A stretch of DNA of 64,000 nt from Rallus limicola (GCA_022605955.1 JAKCOZ010000015.1:12033287-12097286), one strand, 5' to 3'; positions 1 through 14,809 are shown, numbered from the stretch's first letter. Numbers and translations: made by a program. The notes: generated by a model from the sequence alone, not told the origin.

Positions 1-3000
1 CGGTCTCTAAGCCTGTCTATGTGACAGCAGACAGCCCTGGGTTGTGCTCCTGCTCTGTGTTCAGAGTGCTTTGTCACCCATCTAGGTGGCTGGTGATGCC
101 CAGGAGATTCATGGTATGTTTGGTGCTCCTGAAAGGCTGCACCATAGTGGTAGGAAGGTGTAAGAAGGACAGAACTGTCTTTTCTTGATGATGGAGTGCA
201 AAAAGATGAAGGGAAGTGAGGGGGAAAAAAGGGGAAAAAAAAAAAAAGGCCAGAATAGGGATGCATGGTGCCAGTTGACTTCCACAGCTGATGGGCAGGA
301 GAGAGCATTGTGGATGACTGACAGTGGAAATAGCCCTCGAGATTGATGTCTTTCTTATGGGATGCTGTAGTCAGCTCCGAGGTCGGCATCCCCTGCCTCG
401 GCCCAGGAAGTTTTCCCCCAAGGACCATCTCTGTAGCTCAGGCACATCCCCAGTGGCCTTGTTTGATTCAGCAGTTCGTTTGTGTATTGATTGCTCCATT
501 TCTTTGGGTTAGGGATATGGATCAGCACAGCTGTAGGGAGAGAAGCTGTTTGAGAGAGCTGCTCCCAAGCAATGCTGGCCAGAGATGCCTGCATTTGGCA
601 AAGCACGTGCCTGCGCTGCAGGCAAGCCTTTGATGGGGAGGGGCAGAATATGGGTGTGTTACAGAGGGTGCTGGGTAGCTCATGCTGATGTTGAGGATTC
701 AGCTGAGGCTGGCCTCTGTTGAAGTTGGCTGGAAAATCTCAGCAGAGAAGTAGCGGCATCTCCTCCTTGTACCATCCCACCGTGTGGGCCTTTCTCCTCT
801 CTTGTGGGTTGGTGGAGCTACTCTTGTCTACTAAAGCATAATGCTAGGCAAGCAGGATGGCTCCGTGGTGAGCAACCCACTTCCAGCAGCTGGGGAAAAA
901 GGGAGGAGGCAGGCAGAAGGAGCCCCCCAGCTCAGCTGAAGCTCTCTGGAGTGTCCCCACCGGTGTGACCCATGCCAGAGGTGCCCCGCTCGATTTGCCC
1001 TGCCTCTGGGAATGATTGTCCCTCGCTGTTGTGATGCCAGAGCTGCTCATGTCAGGTTATGCACCAGCCTTGTAAATGATTTAGGGTCCGCATCAAGACC
1101 ACATCAGTTATGTACTCTTGGACTTAATTATTTAGCTTGACAGGATTCTCTTCCCTTAATTCCTTTGTCTTCTCAGTCTCCTCTTTCACAACAGAGCCAT
1201 GGATGCTCTGCTGGGAAGGGTGCATCTTAATGTGTTTCTGTTCCTCAGTATTGTCCAAACTCATCTGTTTTCCCCCTTCCCTTTGCAGATGAGGAAAACA
1301 AGCCCCATACATGACTCCAGAGCAAGACGAGGGTCTGCATCGTTGCTGCTGTGCTCTTCCCTGGAGTTGTGTCGGAGACCGGACCCTTTCACCAGTTCTA
1401 CACTGTGCAAATTCAGAAGGTTCTGGGGATGCTGTGGGTGAGCTGGGTGCTGGGATCTATTTTTGTGATTCCCAAAGTCCTTTCCACCACCTGGTCACCC
1501 ACCAGCAGCCAGAGAATAGGGCTTCCAGGTGCTCACTGGTAGTGCTGGGGATGCTGCCTGCCCATCTCACCAAAAACCATCACCGCACGCTGCCATTCCG
1601 GTCAGTGCTTTGCTCCTCTCCTCCCCCCTCCCTTCTCTTTCCATCTCTTCCTTTACCTGAACTTTTAAACCCCATGCCTGGCACAGGTTTTTACAGTAAC
1701 CCAAGCCTTTGAGAGCTGTTAATGCCGTGCTGTTTTCACAGCGACGTTAATATGTGCTGCAAAAATGCTGAGTATCAGAAGTCAGTCGTTGCTGGTGGGA
1801 GGCCACAGGAGAGCAGGAGGCGAGGACACGACCGTGTCCTCCAGCACTGCAGCTCGGGCAGGTGAGGCCCCGGATTTGACAGGATTTCCTCTCTGTGGCA
1901 TCTCCCCATCATGCCTTGGTATGTCTTTGCACACATTTGTTTTTCAACCCTTAAAAAAACTACATTTTCCCTAAAAAATAAATAAATAAAGCAAGCGGAG
2001 CCTGGGAGGGAGGCGGGGGTTTTAACACAACCCTACCATAACAAAGCAGCGTGTGGGGATCAGTTGTCACCAGCAACCCTACAATAACAAAACACTGCAC
2101 ACAACCCCACGCAAGGCTAAAACAACTGCTGTGGGCATGCGAGGGAGGAAATACGTTTCCCAGCACCGAGCTTCACAAGGCTTTGTTCTGTAGTAAACTC
2201 AGGGGTCAGAAGGGGGGATGTAAGGACCAAAACACCTTGAGCAGCCTAACTTCAATGTCACGCATCAGGCAGGGTCGTCGGACACGCGGCAAACACCACT
2301 TCATTAGCACAGGGTTTAATAGGCTGGAAAAGGAAAAGAAAGCGAGGGTTTGAGATGAAACAGGAAGTTCCCTCAAATCCTGGAGCCTTTGAAGAATTGT
2401 CAAAGGAATGGGAAGTCTGTATGTTTGAAAAGGCTCCGGGTTGTGGAGCCGGAGGGGGCAGGGGGACACAGGAGGGAAGCACCAAGCTCAGTCCCACACT
2501 CCGCTCTTTGTTCCCCTTTTTTTTTTTTTTTTTTTTAATGATTTTATATTTTTCATTGCTTTATTTTTTTAATTTTTATTTTTACTCTCAAACACACATG
2601 TGCTCTCTGAGGTTAGCAGGAGTTTTCTCAGAGTTAGAGCGAAGCCCCAGTCCCACGTCAGGCCGTTACCGGTGTGGCTTTGCCCGCACCTTGCTGCGGA
2701 GCGGCGGGTGGAAGTAGCTCTGCGATCCAGGCTCTGCTCACGCCTGATGCACAAACCCATTTTTTTGAGGAAGTGTATCTGGAGTTTGAAAAGGTCTGGT
2801 TAGCTGCTTTTTTTTTTTTTTTTTTAATTGCCTTTTTCTTTTTTCTTTTTTTTTTATGTCTGCCCCTTCTATTTTTTGGGTGCGGCACTTCTGCATAGCT
2901 GCAGGAGCAGGCGGGTGATGTGTCCCCTTCCCAGGCTGCCCAGGTAAGCTGAGAGCCACCACAGAAAATTCCTGTACAATTTCTTACCCATTTTCTCAAG

Positions 3001-6000
3001 AGTTTGAGATACAAATACCCTGAAAAATGTGGTTCAGTGGCTCAACTGTTACTAGAGGGAATCTGGTTGCCACAAAACATGATGATGATGATGATGAAAG
3101 GCCTTTCAGGGCAGAGTTTAAAGATCAGTTGCGTGGCCATGAAGGAACTGGACACTAGCCCTGAGAGAAACTTTGAGCCTGTCAAAGGTGTGGGGTGGAT
3201 GCCCAGTGTGGAGGGATGCCTGTAGGCATGTCTCCACAGGGAAGGGGTTTCATTTCCTTTGCAAGCCCAAGGCAGGGAGGTTCAGCTCTTTCTTACTACC
3301 CGCTGGGGGAAACAGGATCTGCCCTTCTCCAGGCAAAAAGTGCTGGTGATGAGTTGCCATTTCCCCTTGCAGGGTGCCCTAGCCGGTGCCCAGAAATGGC
3401 AAGATGTGAGTGGAGAGGTGGCAGAGAGCAAGCACCCAGCTGCTCACCGGAGAGGGAGAGCCTGGGGAAGGAAGCCTGGAGAAAAAGCCAAGAGACTGTC
3501 ATGACACTGTGCTCTCCTCTGTGCTAATTGTACGCTTGGGACCAAATTTAGCCTGGTGTAACTCTGCTGAAGTCACCGGGGATTAATTTGGCCTCTGGTG
3601 GCTCCATTGTTTTAGCTAAATGAGCCAGAAGAAGCAGCCTATTCTTATCTGCACACAGTGGGGCGGTGACAGTAATGGCTCAGCGAGGCAGACCCCAAAA
3701 GCAGCGTGACTAGGACCAGGGATCGGGGCTACCACGAGCTGAACAGGGCTGCAAGAGGAAATGTTTTGACGTTTGGGTTATAGATGGAGGCAGGCTCAGT
3801 GTGGGCGTACTCACAGTGCTCACCGCTGCTGCAGGCGGAGGGGAAGGGGGCTGTCAGGTTCCCTGAATATTCAGCGGTGCCGTTTGGAGTTCCTCAATTC
3901 TTCAGCCACCGGAGAGGGAAGCTGTGGCTCTGGAAGGGACACGTGGTGTCGAAGGGGACTTCACGCCGCTTCCCAGCCCGGTGAGAAAGGGAGCCCGTGC
4001 TGGAAACATCCAAAAAGCAACATCTGCATCCCTGGGCTGCTGGTACGGCTGCTGGTGCCTGGGTTCAGGGAAGGAGGGATGGGATGGAGCATGGGCTTGG
4101 ACAGGGCTGGAGGAGAGATCTTGGGCAAAAGTTCTGATCGTTGGCCCAAGGCAGCCTATCAGTTTGGTGTGTTGTGAATTCCCACAAACTTCTGGGAAAT
4201 GCAGGATGAGTTTCAAAGCTGCAATTTTTCCAGCCCAGGGTAGGTGCCAGCTGTTTCCAAGAAGAGATGCGTTTGCTGTAGGATGGGCTGTGGGAGCCAC
4301 ATGCCTTGGCCAGCAGGCACCCAGCCTCGCAGCAGGCAGTTTTGGAGGGGGAATGGAGCAAAGGATGATGGCAGTGTAGTCCCCCTTCCTTTGCCCAGCT
4401 GCCTAACCAAATCACCCCTTTTCATTCTGTACCCACTGGGCAGATAACCACAAGACTTCAGTCTCCCAGACTGCCAACACAACACCCTTCACCATGGCTA
4501 AGCGTGCTTCAAAGTACAAAGGCAGATCTTCTGAGGACGGAGATAACAATAGGTAGGAAGGGAGCAGGGAGCAGACCTGGAACCTGGCTGCTCCCAGCAC
4601 TCCTGTACCTCCACAGCTCAAACAGGCGCATTCCCGGCGTCCGGGGCCGGATAATAAGCAGAGCCACAGCAGCTATTCAGGAGGCTCTGACCCTGGCTAG
4701 GTAACTACATAATGAGCCTGTTTGAATTGCTCCCGTCCCTGCCAAAGGGGTGGGATCAGGGGATGCTTTTGTTTGCAATAATGAACCTGTAATTATGCTA
4801 CATTTCTTGGTTTTAGCCACATTTTTTGTGTGCGTGCTGTTCTCTTTGTATTGACAGATTTATGGCCAGGATACTCTGCTGCACCACCAGCCGTAGAGCA
4901 CTGTGTGGAGACTGTCTGACTGTTGTCTCGGAAAGGTGTGGGGAGAGGGGGAGAAGGGAAGGGTGTCTCTGCAGCCCCTGAAGGGTTAAAGAAATACATT
5001 AAAATGAATAAAAACGGCAGAGGCACCGCCTTCCCAAAAGTCACTGGTTTCAGGAAGGGGGAAAAAAATATCTTTCGAGCTCCAAGTGAATTAAGGAAAA
5101 AAAAAAAAAGTCGGGAACAATTAAACTACATAAATAAATAAATAAATAACACACCCCAGATTCAGCTCCAAGGCGCTCAATAAAATTACACTTTGAAATG
5201 CAAGGATTAAGCAGGGTAGGTGACAAGGTAACTTTGTTAACAGGCTAATCTCCAGCCTTAACAGAGACAGGGGATTTACATCTGACTGCACAAAACTGCT
5301 TTATGGTCTCTTTTTGCAGCTGGAGATGGTAGGAAGGAGGCAGGATGGGATGGGACAGGGTTGGATGTTGTAGGGCTATTTGTAAGATGGGCTTTAACTG
5401 CTTTTCTTTTTTTTTAGGTTTGCTTGTGGGCTTTTTTAAGCAAGTCTGCATGGAATCAGGTCACCAATGATCAGCTGTTTCCAAACAGTTCAGGTAGGGG
5501 ATGATGAAGATGTCACGGGGTGATGAGCTTTGGGCTTTGGTGGTGCCATTTCTCACTGAACAGTTTTATTTGCTTTCTTATAAAAAGCCCACCAGCAGTA
5601 TGGGCTATTCAAAATGTTATGTCAGGAATTCTTTGCCCTGGACCTTTCCCTAAATTTTGGCACTTCTTCACTAAGGGTTGTGCAAAATCTAACTCCAGGT
5701 TACTTTTTTCAAATGGCCTCTCTGTTCTTGGGGGGGAGGGGAGGTATTTAAAGAAAATCAACAAAAAAAGAGGTTTATATCTTGGTATTATTGTCAATTT
5801 CTAAACTGTGACAGTGATGGGCAGGTGAATCTGAAATAAGACCTGGATCCCTTGTAAGGGTTTGTTCACCCCAACCCTGTTGTGCCCACTTCAGAGTGCC
5901 CAGTACTGGAGTACAGCAACCCCTGCCATCCCTCCCTCCGCAGGTAAAGCGCTCCTCACTTTGCAGTTAAGCAGTCCTGAGGGTCAGTGTGGATGTCCAG

Positions 6001-7436
6001 GGTGAACCAAGGAAGATGTGGTGAAGCAATCAGAAGTTTAAACCTTTTCCAGGCTTCTTTGTTCCTGGATAAAAATGACAATGAAAAAGCCATCTCCTCC
6101 ATAATGCTCATTTGAAATTCAACAGAAAACAGCAGGCTGCACATGTTCTCTGGTTTTAAATAGATCTGGTGAAAGTATTTGTCATGTTGTCTTTGTCGCA
6201 GCATTGTTGGGGTATTTGTGCTGGCTGCAGGCAGAGGAACTGATCCTGGAAGGAAACTTGGTGTGAAGACCCCAGCCCTTTTACAGATTGACAGGCAGGT
6301 TCATTTCTGGATGAGACTTCAGCCTCCTCAGATGGGTGAAGGCAATCTGGTCTATAAGGGCACAGGAACTAAGATACTGGCAGGGGAGGTTGCTATTGTC
6401 CCCCCTGCCTCTGGATCAGGGGAAAGCTGCTCTTGCCTTTGCTGGACACCTGGGTAGCAGGAGGGAAGACGGTTTCCCGCAGGAGGGTTGCGAGCCTGTT
6501 TCATATGACTGCTTAAGTGTTTCCAAGCCATCAGCCTCACCCATGACGTGGCCAGTGGGGACCTGCAGCATTACTTTGAGACCCCTCTGCCCCCAGCACT
6601 GATAACCAGAGCACAGGCACTGCACAGCTTGAGGGCAACAGTAAAACTCGTCCACTTGCCGCTGCCCAAGGGCTCAAGCTTGCACTGGGGCTGTGCCAGG
6701 GCCAGGCGGGCTCACTGAAGGTGGTCCACTGGCTGTGAGCACAGCAAACGCTCTCCCAAGCACGGATGGCACAGAGAGCATGAACGACCCGCTTTAAAAA
6801 CCAGACATAGCCCCAGCGCTGAAGTTTATCCACCGTTTAGGCACTAAGACATATTTAAACTGAGCAGCAGAGGCTTATTCTGTGCAGGAATCTGACCAAT
6901 TGTTCCCCTTCCCTCTCTTGTCCTTATACCTTAAATCATTTTGACCTTTAATTGGCCCTAATTTGCCCACAGACGGCCCTGGGACCCTTCAACACATTTG
7001 CTTGTAATTGGGTCCCTTTGTTATTTTTCCAGGGAGCCGCTGCTGGTTGTTTCTTTTTGAAAACACTGGGGCACGTCACTGAGAGCGGAGCCGCTTTTAA
7101 ATGAGCCCTGCTGGGGGCCAGGAGAACCCTGTGAGAAGCTCAGCAGAGAGAGACAGAGCTATCTAAACGCAATTATCATATCACTGAGAAAACGTGAAAC
7201 CAGCCTGAGCTTAAGCAAACATGGCCCGCCCCTCGGCTGGAGGGGGGTAAACACTTGGCTGGGAGGCAGAGGGTCGAACACCACCCGAGAGGTTATCCTG
7301 GTTATCCCTCCATCCCAAGTTCCACCCGGCAAAGTGGCCAACAGACAGACATCTCTCCCACTTCTTGCTTGCTACAGCTGGGGATGTAACTTGATGATGT
7401 GTTTTCCTCAGTGGTTCTGTTTAAACCCACCTTAAC
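1..7436. other. Intergenic, no gene recognised
   Basis: No frame exceeds chance length or resembles a known protein. It contains A/T homopolymers (near 224-247, 2517-2536, 2811-2826), a short GATGATGAT run near 3080 and the candidate element at 6.84-7.2 kb. Confidence 0.6.
6841..7205. promoter_or_regulatory. Candidate conserved non-coding stretch
   Basis: Repeat-free, with TTTAATTGGCCCTAATTTGC and ACACATTTGCTTGTAATTGG blocks, ending just before the CR1 insertion. No coding frame. Confidence 0.2.
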
Positions 7437-7639
7437 AGAGTGGTGAGGGGCTGGAACAGGCTGCCCAGAGAGGTGGTGGATACCCCATCCCTGTGGGTGT
7501 TCAAGGCCAGGCTGGATGGGGCCCTGGGCAACCTTGTGTAGATCCAGGCCTGGAGGTTGGTGTCCCTGCCTGTGGCAGGGGGGTTGGAACTTTGTGATCC
7601 TTGGGGTCCCTTCCAACCCAGACCAGTCTATGATTCTAT
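7437..7639 (+). mobile_element. CR1 LINE, 5'-truncated 3' fragment
   Basis: About 200 bp match the familiar avian CR1 3' end: GGGGCTGGAACAGGCTGCCC, then AGGTGGTGGATACCCCATCC, a TTCAAGGCCAGGCTGGATGG block, GGTCCCTTCCAACCCAGACC, ending in TATGATTCTAT, the typical CR1 terminal octamer repeat. It is 5'-truncated with no ORF. Orientation is plus. Confidence 0.92.
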
Positions 7640-7689
7640 TTCAGCATGTGGTAGCCCTGGTCTGGCTACAGGACACCGCACTGCAGAGC

Positions 7690-8060
7690 AGGGACAGGAC
7701 AGGATAGAGCAGGGATAGGTCCAGGAGAGGAGCCGGAACAGCAGCGAGCGACCGCATCAGCAGCCGGCGCTTGGCGGGCAAGGCCCTGTCCGCATTATTA
7801 ATCTGGCTGTGGCCACAGTTTGCCCCTAGCCCTGCTCCTAATGTCATCAAGATCTTAACTGTCCAAAGCTAAGTTAGAAGAGCGAGGGATAATACCGCAG
7901 CCTGATAGCATCAGCAGTGCCTCTCGCACTAATGGACAGTTGTTCTGTAACCGAGTCTCCGGGTTCAGTTAGCCCTGCAGCAGGGAGACCTTGCTCTAAT
8001 ATTGGCTCCACACAGACCTTAAAATCAAGTTAAGTTACAGTGCTGTCAAGCTTCCGACCA
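7690..8060. promoter_or_regulatory. Candidate conserved non-coding stretch flanking CR1
   Basis: It begins about 50 bp after the CR1 tail and includes CGCATTATTAATCTGGCTG and GGGATAATACC. No frame of note. It may be one element split from the 6.8-7.2 kb stretch by the CR1. Confidence 0.2.
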
Positions 8061-9478
8061 CGGGTGGTTGTGCCGATGGTCCTCTTGTCACTCGCTGAGA
8101 TTGAAGGTGGTGCTCAAGCAGCTGGGAGCTGCAGAGTGTCTGTGAAGTCATTTTAGTACCAGATCCCAAGCAAATTTAACCTTCTGTGCCTTCAAGCATC
8201 CATGCAGGCAGCACCCACAGGCTTCTGCCGCCGTGGTTAACAAAGTACATCTCGTGTACAGAAAATCAAGTGAGCTGCGGCTGGCAAAAGCCTGGCTAGG
8301 GTTTCTGCCCTGCAGAGGGGGAGTTTCAGATCAGGTCAGTCTGTCCCTCTGTGGTTCCAGCAAGGAAAAGATATTGCTGTTTCCACCTGACACTAGTGGT
8401 CAACAGCAGTCAAGGAGGGCTTGCTGCTCTGCAAAGGTCAAAGGTATGATGATGCCTCCTCTCCCCTGAGGTCATGTGCTAAGACAGGTTTGGCGAGATG
8501 GTGATGGCAAAGTAAAGGGAGCATGTTTGGAAGGAGTCCTGCCCTACCAGCATGGCTCTTGCATCATAGCTGAAGCCAGCAGAGATGGGCCCTTAGAAAC
8601 AGGCAAACCTCACAAGTCCTCCATTGGCAATGGGTATTTCTTGTTCTGAGGGGCTGGAAGCTGTAATTTCTAATGGTCAAGGCATCTAATTAGAGTTGAA
8701 GGTAGACAAAACCAGCTCGGTAAAGTGACTCTTAATAATTGGCAGCAAGACTCCTAGTTGTGTAAAGTTCCTACTGCAATTTGGAATCATGTAACTGGCT
8801 TTGAGGTGCTGGGGGAGGAAGTCCGTGAAGGTGTTCCTCCTTCCCTCTCCCTGAGCTGAGCCAAAGGGGCAGCACTCCTCTCTCCTGCAACTGCAGTCAA
8901 GGACAAGGACAGTCCTCTTCTAAAGGTAACATGAAGTCAACAGGCTTGAGGGTGAGGTTTGGGGTCCACATGATGCACCCAGGCATGGCTGGGTCTTCCT
9001 TTGGAGGACTGACTGGATACAGGGAGCCCTGCCCAAGCAAGGCTAGACACTCTGAAGTTTGCAAAACTGAAGGCAGGAAGCATTTTTGTAGTCATCTTCA
9101 GCATCTGCATCTCTCTTCTGACTTAACTGTACATTTTCCCCAGCTTTTTCTGATGTTTCTGTCCCACAGACTTATGATCCAAGGCATTTTATTTCTGCTA
9201 ACGAGGTTCAGGTCAGATGTGGGCTCTTAGTGGAGCTCAGCAGCAGATCCTTGCTGTCCAGCTATAAAAGAGGACAGCACACACCCCAAAAGCTTTACAG
9301 TGCAGGCCCAGCCCTGGCAGACATGGGTGCACGTAAGAATTTTTAGACACATGATCCTTCTCCTCAAGCTCAGAGTGCCCAGGATTCTTTCATATGTAGA
9401 AGTTTGCAAACTCAGGGCTCTGTTCAGTTGCCTGTTTTACTGATTTCAGTTTATATTTAAGCTTCTGACGTTCAGTTC

Positions 9479-9521
9479 TTCTTTTCTTTTTTTTTTTCTT
9501 TTTTTTTTCTTTTTTTTTTTT
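9479..9521. repeat. T-rich tract
   Basis: Runs of 4 to 12 T separated by single C bases. Confidence 0.9.
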
Positions 9522-12500
9522 AATTCCATCCCTAATTTAAGGAAAGGGTTTTATGTTTTGCTTTTCAAGCAGATGCTTGAAATGTTCCTTGTGAGTTCAG
9601 CATGTTGCTGCAGTAGAGTCTGGGTCCGGTGGTTCGAGTTGGAGTCTCTAGTTCTGGGCAATGGTGGAGCATGAAAACTGTACTTGTACAAAGGCTTATC
9701 AACCCATCACCATTCCTGACATTCTTTTGTCCCAGTTGCTGCTAGGACATTCTTCCTCATGTCAGACCATTACATGGGTCTGTGCTTGGTGCTGAGTCAG
9801 AAAGAAGGTCATCTGTCCCACCTTCGAGCAAGGTAAGCACAATAGAGCATGTCCACATATGCCAGCTCTTCTGACAAGCCCAAAGCTTTTCTGGGGACTT
9901 GGATAAAGCCAGAGCATCACCCTGGCATAGGAAGGAGAGGTCCATGTCTTGGAAGCCCTCTGACAGCACTGCCTTGGTCTGATCTGGGCAGAGACAAAAT
10001 GCTTTGCTGGTAGGGGATGTTGGTGTGTGAGTTTGCTCCTGCCATGCTCTGGATGCAGTGCATGAGAACCAGAGGGTACTGGGCCTCAGGGCTGCCCAGC
10101 ACTGGCAAATTCCCCTTTTGACAATTCTGGGTTTTATTAAAACAAAGCCTGAGAGGGCAGGCAGGAAGAAACTTTATTTTTCCCAAATAGTGATGAATTT
10201 GGGAAAATTGGAGGGAGGCCAAGGATCTACAGCAGAGAGTGAAAGTTGGGTGACTTTCCTGGGAGTGACCAGGGAAGCTTTCAAAGCTACCACCCTCCCC
10301 ACCCCACCACTGCCGCAGGAAAGCAAAAACCTTGGCGGGCAGAGGAGCTGCTGCCACCGCCGCTGCCTCCTTTTCTTGCTGCCAGATAAAGAGGACAGAC
10401 TCTCCTTTTTCAACCCATTCTGCTCAGACAATGGGAGAGGGGGATCAGCGCCAAAATTACAAGTGTGAGCCCTTAATGCATCAGGTTGAACAATGGGCTT
10501 CGGCGGCGTCTGCCTTGTCGCGAGGAGCAGTACAGCTAGTTCTGACTACCCAGTGCCATGGAAAAAAACCTCATTGTCCTGGCGAAATGCTCCCCAGAAT
10601 GAAAACACCCTCCTCCTCCTTTCTTCAGCTTCCTAATGGGAAGCAAAATAACAAACCAGGCCCACAATTAAACAAACACGCCACTAACTGAGCAGAGCTC
10701 AAGTGTAACAGATGTTATTGCAGTTGGGCCGGGAGCGAGCCGTGCTCGCTGGCTGCAGCTCCTGGGATGCTGTGGCTGCACTGGTTTCTTTGCCACATCA
10801 CGGCCTTCTCCTCCCTCCATCAATCTTCTTCCCCTTTCCTCTGGTGTGCCTTTTTCTTGCTCTCATCCTCCCCTTGGCACTTGTCCCACCTGGCTGCCCC
10901 ACTTCAGCCCAACATCTTGTTCATCACACAGGTGGGGATTTTCATCTTTTTAACACTCAAACCCACAGATTTTTATTTCAGACAAGTTCAAGAGAAGGTG
11001 CAAAGCCACTTCAGTATACTTTTTAGACCATTTCAGTATAGGAGAATATAAAAATTATTTTATCCATTTCTTTTTTTCTTGCTGGGATCCAGTGCAGGGA
11101 CCAGCTCTGTCCCCTCACTAGCACACAGTGTCCACAAGGATGCTTAATGCCACCTCCCAGTTCCTGCAGCCTCCCCAAGTTTAGTGGTTTTGGGGCTACA
11201 CCTGGGAATATGTGAGATCCCCACCCCAAAAGTTCTGTGTCCCCTTGCCTTGCTACTCCAAAAAATCACTGGCGCCTCTGCAACACATGAAATTTGGTGT
11301 TGGGAGAGGTGACAGAGATGGATAAAGAAGGGTGAGAAAAAGGGCTGCTGTGTCCTTTCCATATTTGCCTGAATCCATCTTCTCTGGGGTTTCACAGCTC
11401 TGGTGCAGTCCATGATGGGGGTTCTTCTTACCTCTGAGGCTTAAAGTCCCTAAGGCCCTACCTGGCACTGACTGATGCTTCTGCCAGCCTTTGCATTCCT
11501 CGGCTTTGCTGGGAGCCGTTAATTCCAGCTTTATGTCAGAGGGACCAAAATCGTTTGGCACATCCCAGAGCCAGCAGTTGGTTGGCCTTGCTCACTGCCC
11601 TGCAAAGCTGTGCCAGGGTCATATGCTGCTGGGGGAACCAGAAGGGCTCAGGGGTTCAGTGGAGAGCCCAACAGCCCTCTGAGGTTGGGCACAGTCTGCT
11701 CAGGCCTTGGTGTCACTCCCTCGAGCAAAATCTCCCTCCCTTGCCTTGCAGTCAGTCACCAATGCCTGGCTGAGGTGTTCTGAGGAGTAATACAGGGATG
11801 TAGCATGGGACATCCATACCCACACACACTTTTGGCTTGTCTTTTGTTCTACTTGCTCTTGCAAGTACAAGGTCCTGTGCAGTGGAGGTCTGCCTTGCCC
11901 CAGGCTGCTGTAGCACAGCGACTTCTGCAACTATTAATAGAAGCTTGAAGATGTAAGAAAACTTACTTCTCTTTCAAGCAGGGGAGCTGGAAGAAGTGGG
12001 GAAATCCCTGAATCTTCCTGTGTATCAGAACAGGGACTGGACCAACCTGAAGGCCCTCAGAGCCACAGCTCCAGACTGGAGCATCCCCACCACCACCACC
12101 ACCAGCCATGGCCAGCAGTGCTGCAGGACAGAGGTAAGCAGTGCAGTGTGAAGCCTTAGTTTGCTGTGTTTGTTAGGTGAGAAGGGCTGGATACCCTGGG
12201 CCACAGGCAATACTAAGGCAACACCAGCTCTCAATGCTTTGCTTTGGTCAAGAGCCATCCAAATGCATGGCTGCTGTGGAGCAGGTCTGCTACTTCACTG
12301 CTCCAGTGGTCCGAGAGCAAGAGCAGCACAGCCATAGATAGCTCTCGCCGGAACAGGCTCTCGTGAGCTCCCAGATCGCTAGCACAGTGCTGAGTGATAT
12401 TTCCACTCATACAACAAATGTGTGAACAAACAACAGGGAGCCCTTGGCAAAAAGCAACCCCTGCTATCACCACCACCACACCCCCACACCCCCCCCCAGT

Positions 12501-14809
12501 TCAAAATGAAAACCAAGTCCAGGTGAACATCCAGGCATTGCAGATCAGGGTGATGCTGAGGGTAAATCACAGCAAGCCAACCAACCACATGTCAGTTTAC
12601 TGATCACCTAAGATTTGGGGGTTTTATACTTTTGAAATGCTTATACTGAGGCACAGCACCTCAGATGGAAAATGTGATGCAGGTATGGGGTTTTACTTCC
12701 TTTTTCACAGTTGATAGGCACAGTGTGTACACATACGTGGCTGCACATTTGATAAATACAGCAGCAGTTTTACAACAGTTGATTAGAACAGTTGATGACA
12801 TGAACTAAAATGGCCAGGAATTACCATCCAGAAGTGGACATAAAATTATCAGACTTCAAGAAATTCTGGCGAAATCCTGTCCCATAAAACACTAGTGCTT
12901 TGTTCAAAAAACACATCTCTCTCCTCACCATCCTTCATTCTTCACCCCACCCCCTTCTTTCTCTCATTTGAAACTCAAATTTACCTCTGTTCAATTCCTG
13001 CTCTGTTGCCCACAGCATCTTTTATTTTCACAGCAGCTTGGCAATGCAGATTTTGAGACTAAGACCCAGAAAGACACACCTTGTTAGAATAATGTATCTG
13101 GGCTATGGCTCCAGCAGCCTCCACCCTCACGCTGTCTCTGGCACTCACTGGATCCAGCTCTGAGACTGCTCAGGATGCTGAGCAGCAAAGAGAAAGTATT
13201 TTTTGTTTGGGTTAGTTTTATGGCAGCTCAACAAGTTGAGGCAACTCTTTACAAGGTCAAGTAAGAAAGGGAGTGGAGGAGAAGGAGCCCATGTAGGACA
13301 GCAGTGCTCAGCAGAGGGATTGGCTAGGGATGCTGCAGACCTGCTGTATCCAGCCCTATTTTTTTAAGACTAGTACATATATATATTTTGTATGGATGTT
13401 TGTTCTAGTGCTTGTTCAAGGCACTGATCTGAACATGGTGTTTAGCAGCAGTCCTCCACTCAGTCCCATCCCAGAGAAAACCATCTGTATTTTACAGTAG
13501 AGGCTTCTGTATTTTAAAGCCCATTTAATTTAAGGTCTTCTGTAAGCAGGACTATTTTGATAGAGCTGGGGAGGTGATGACACACATAGTTGGCAACACA
13601 AATAGTTATGCTGGCAGATCAGAAGAGGTGGCAACCTCTGGACAGGAGCCATGAAAAGCAGCTGTGGACAGACACCTCTGCACATAGCTCAGCTGCAGCT
13701 CAAACAGGATGCACAAGCTAGGGCTCCAGTCACCGTTTCATCAGGTCAGAGGAAGGAGCAGGGTGAATCAGTTCAGAGCAAATGAAAACTATTCTGAACA
13801 CTCATAAAGCCAAAGGGAACCTTTTTTTTTTCTGATATTTGAAAAGATTTGGCTAATCCTCTGCCATTCTATTATTTCTATTGTCTATCTAGTGCCTAGT
13901 TTCATTCCCATCCCAGACAAATGCAGAAATGCCAGGGCACCACATGTAGTTGTTGGTCTTTGTAGCTCTTCGGGCCAGGTAGAAGCAGAAACAGTGAGGA
14001 TTTCTCATGAATTATGCACACAGTGTCTAAGAGTGTCTGTACAGACTTGAGTCAGCCTGGTTTAGAGCAGACACTGTAAGGCACCTGCAAGAGCAGCCCT
14101 TCTGACTGGGATTTGGCTGCAACATCTCAGGTGCCTCAGATCCCAGGAGCTCCAGAGAAGTGTAACCTCCATGCATTGCTTCAGGTCTGACTGGGCAGTG
14201 GTTGAAAACTGAAGGTAAAGTGAAGGGTAAACACAGAACAAGGAATGCAGGCAGGACTGAGTGAGGTTAAAAGATGCTGTGTGATGGCAATTCCCAGACA
14301 TTGTAACAGCCCTCAGGAGAGCTGCTATGAACTCGAATGGTACCAGGGTGCAAGGGAGATACCGGCCAGCTTTGTCCCCTTCACAGGACTGAAGCTCAGC
14401 ATGACTTGGAAGTGAAAGATCAGCTCTTTCTCTCTGGGAAAGTATGTCACCTGATTAGGAGCCTTCTGATGAAAAGTGCAAAATTGGAGCATCACATAAC
14501 CCAGTGATCTACTCACCCTTAATCCAACGATTGCTTTCTCTTTTAGATCCTTCTTCTATCCCTCCTGGACAGAGCCCTCACTTTTGCAGAGCACTGGCCA
14601 CGTAATAGGGTGCTCATGCAGACCTGGAGGAGCCGTGCTCACCAGGAGGAAAAGGCCATTCTATGCTGAAGGACCAGCCCTGGAGGAAAAGGCCTTACCC
14701 CTCAGGCCACTATGACAGGGCGTTGACACCTACCCAAGCCTACAAGCATGCAGTGAGATCTCTCTGATACAAAGCCCCTTTGGCCTTGTGCTGCTATGTG
14801 GGGCATCCT

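Noticed and set aside
2517..2860. Poly(T) runs as retroposed cDNA tails
   Set aside because: No retrogene body or target-site duplication could be seen beside them.
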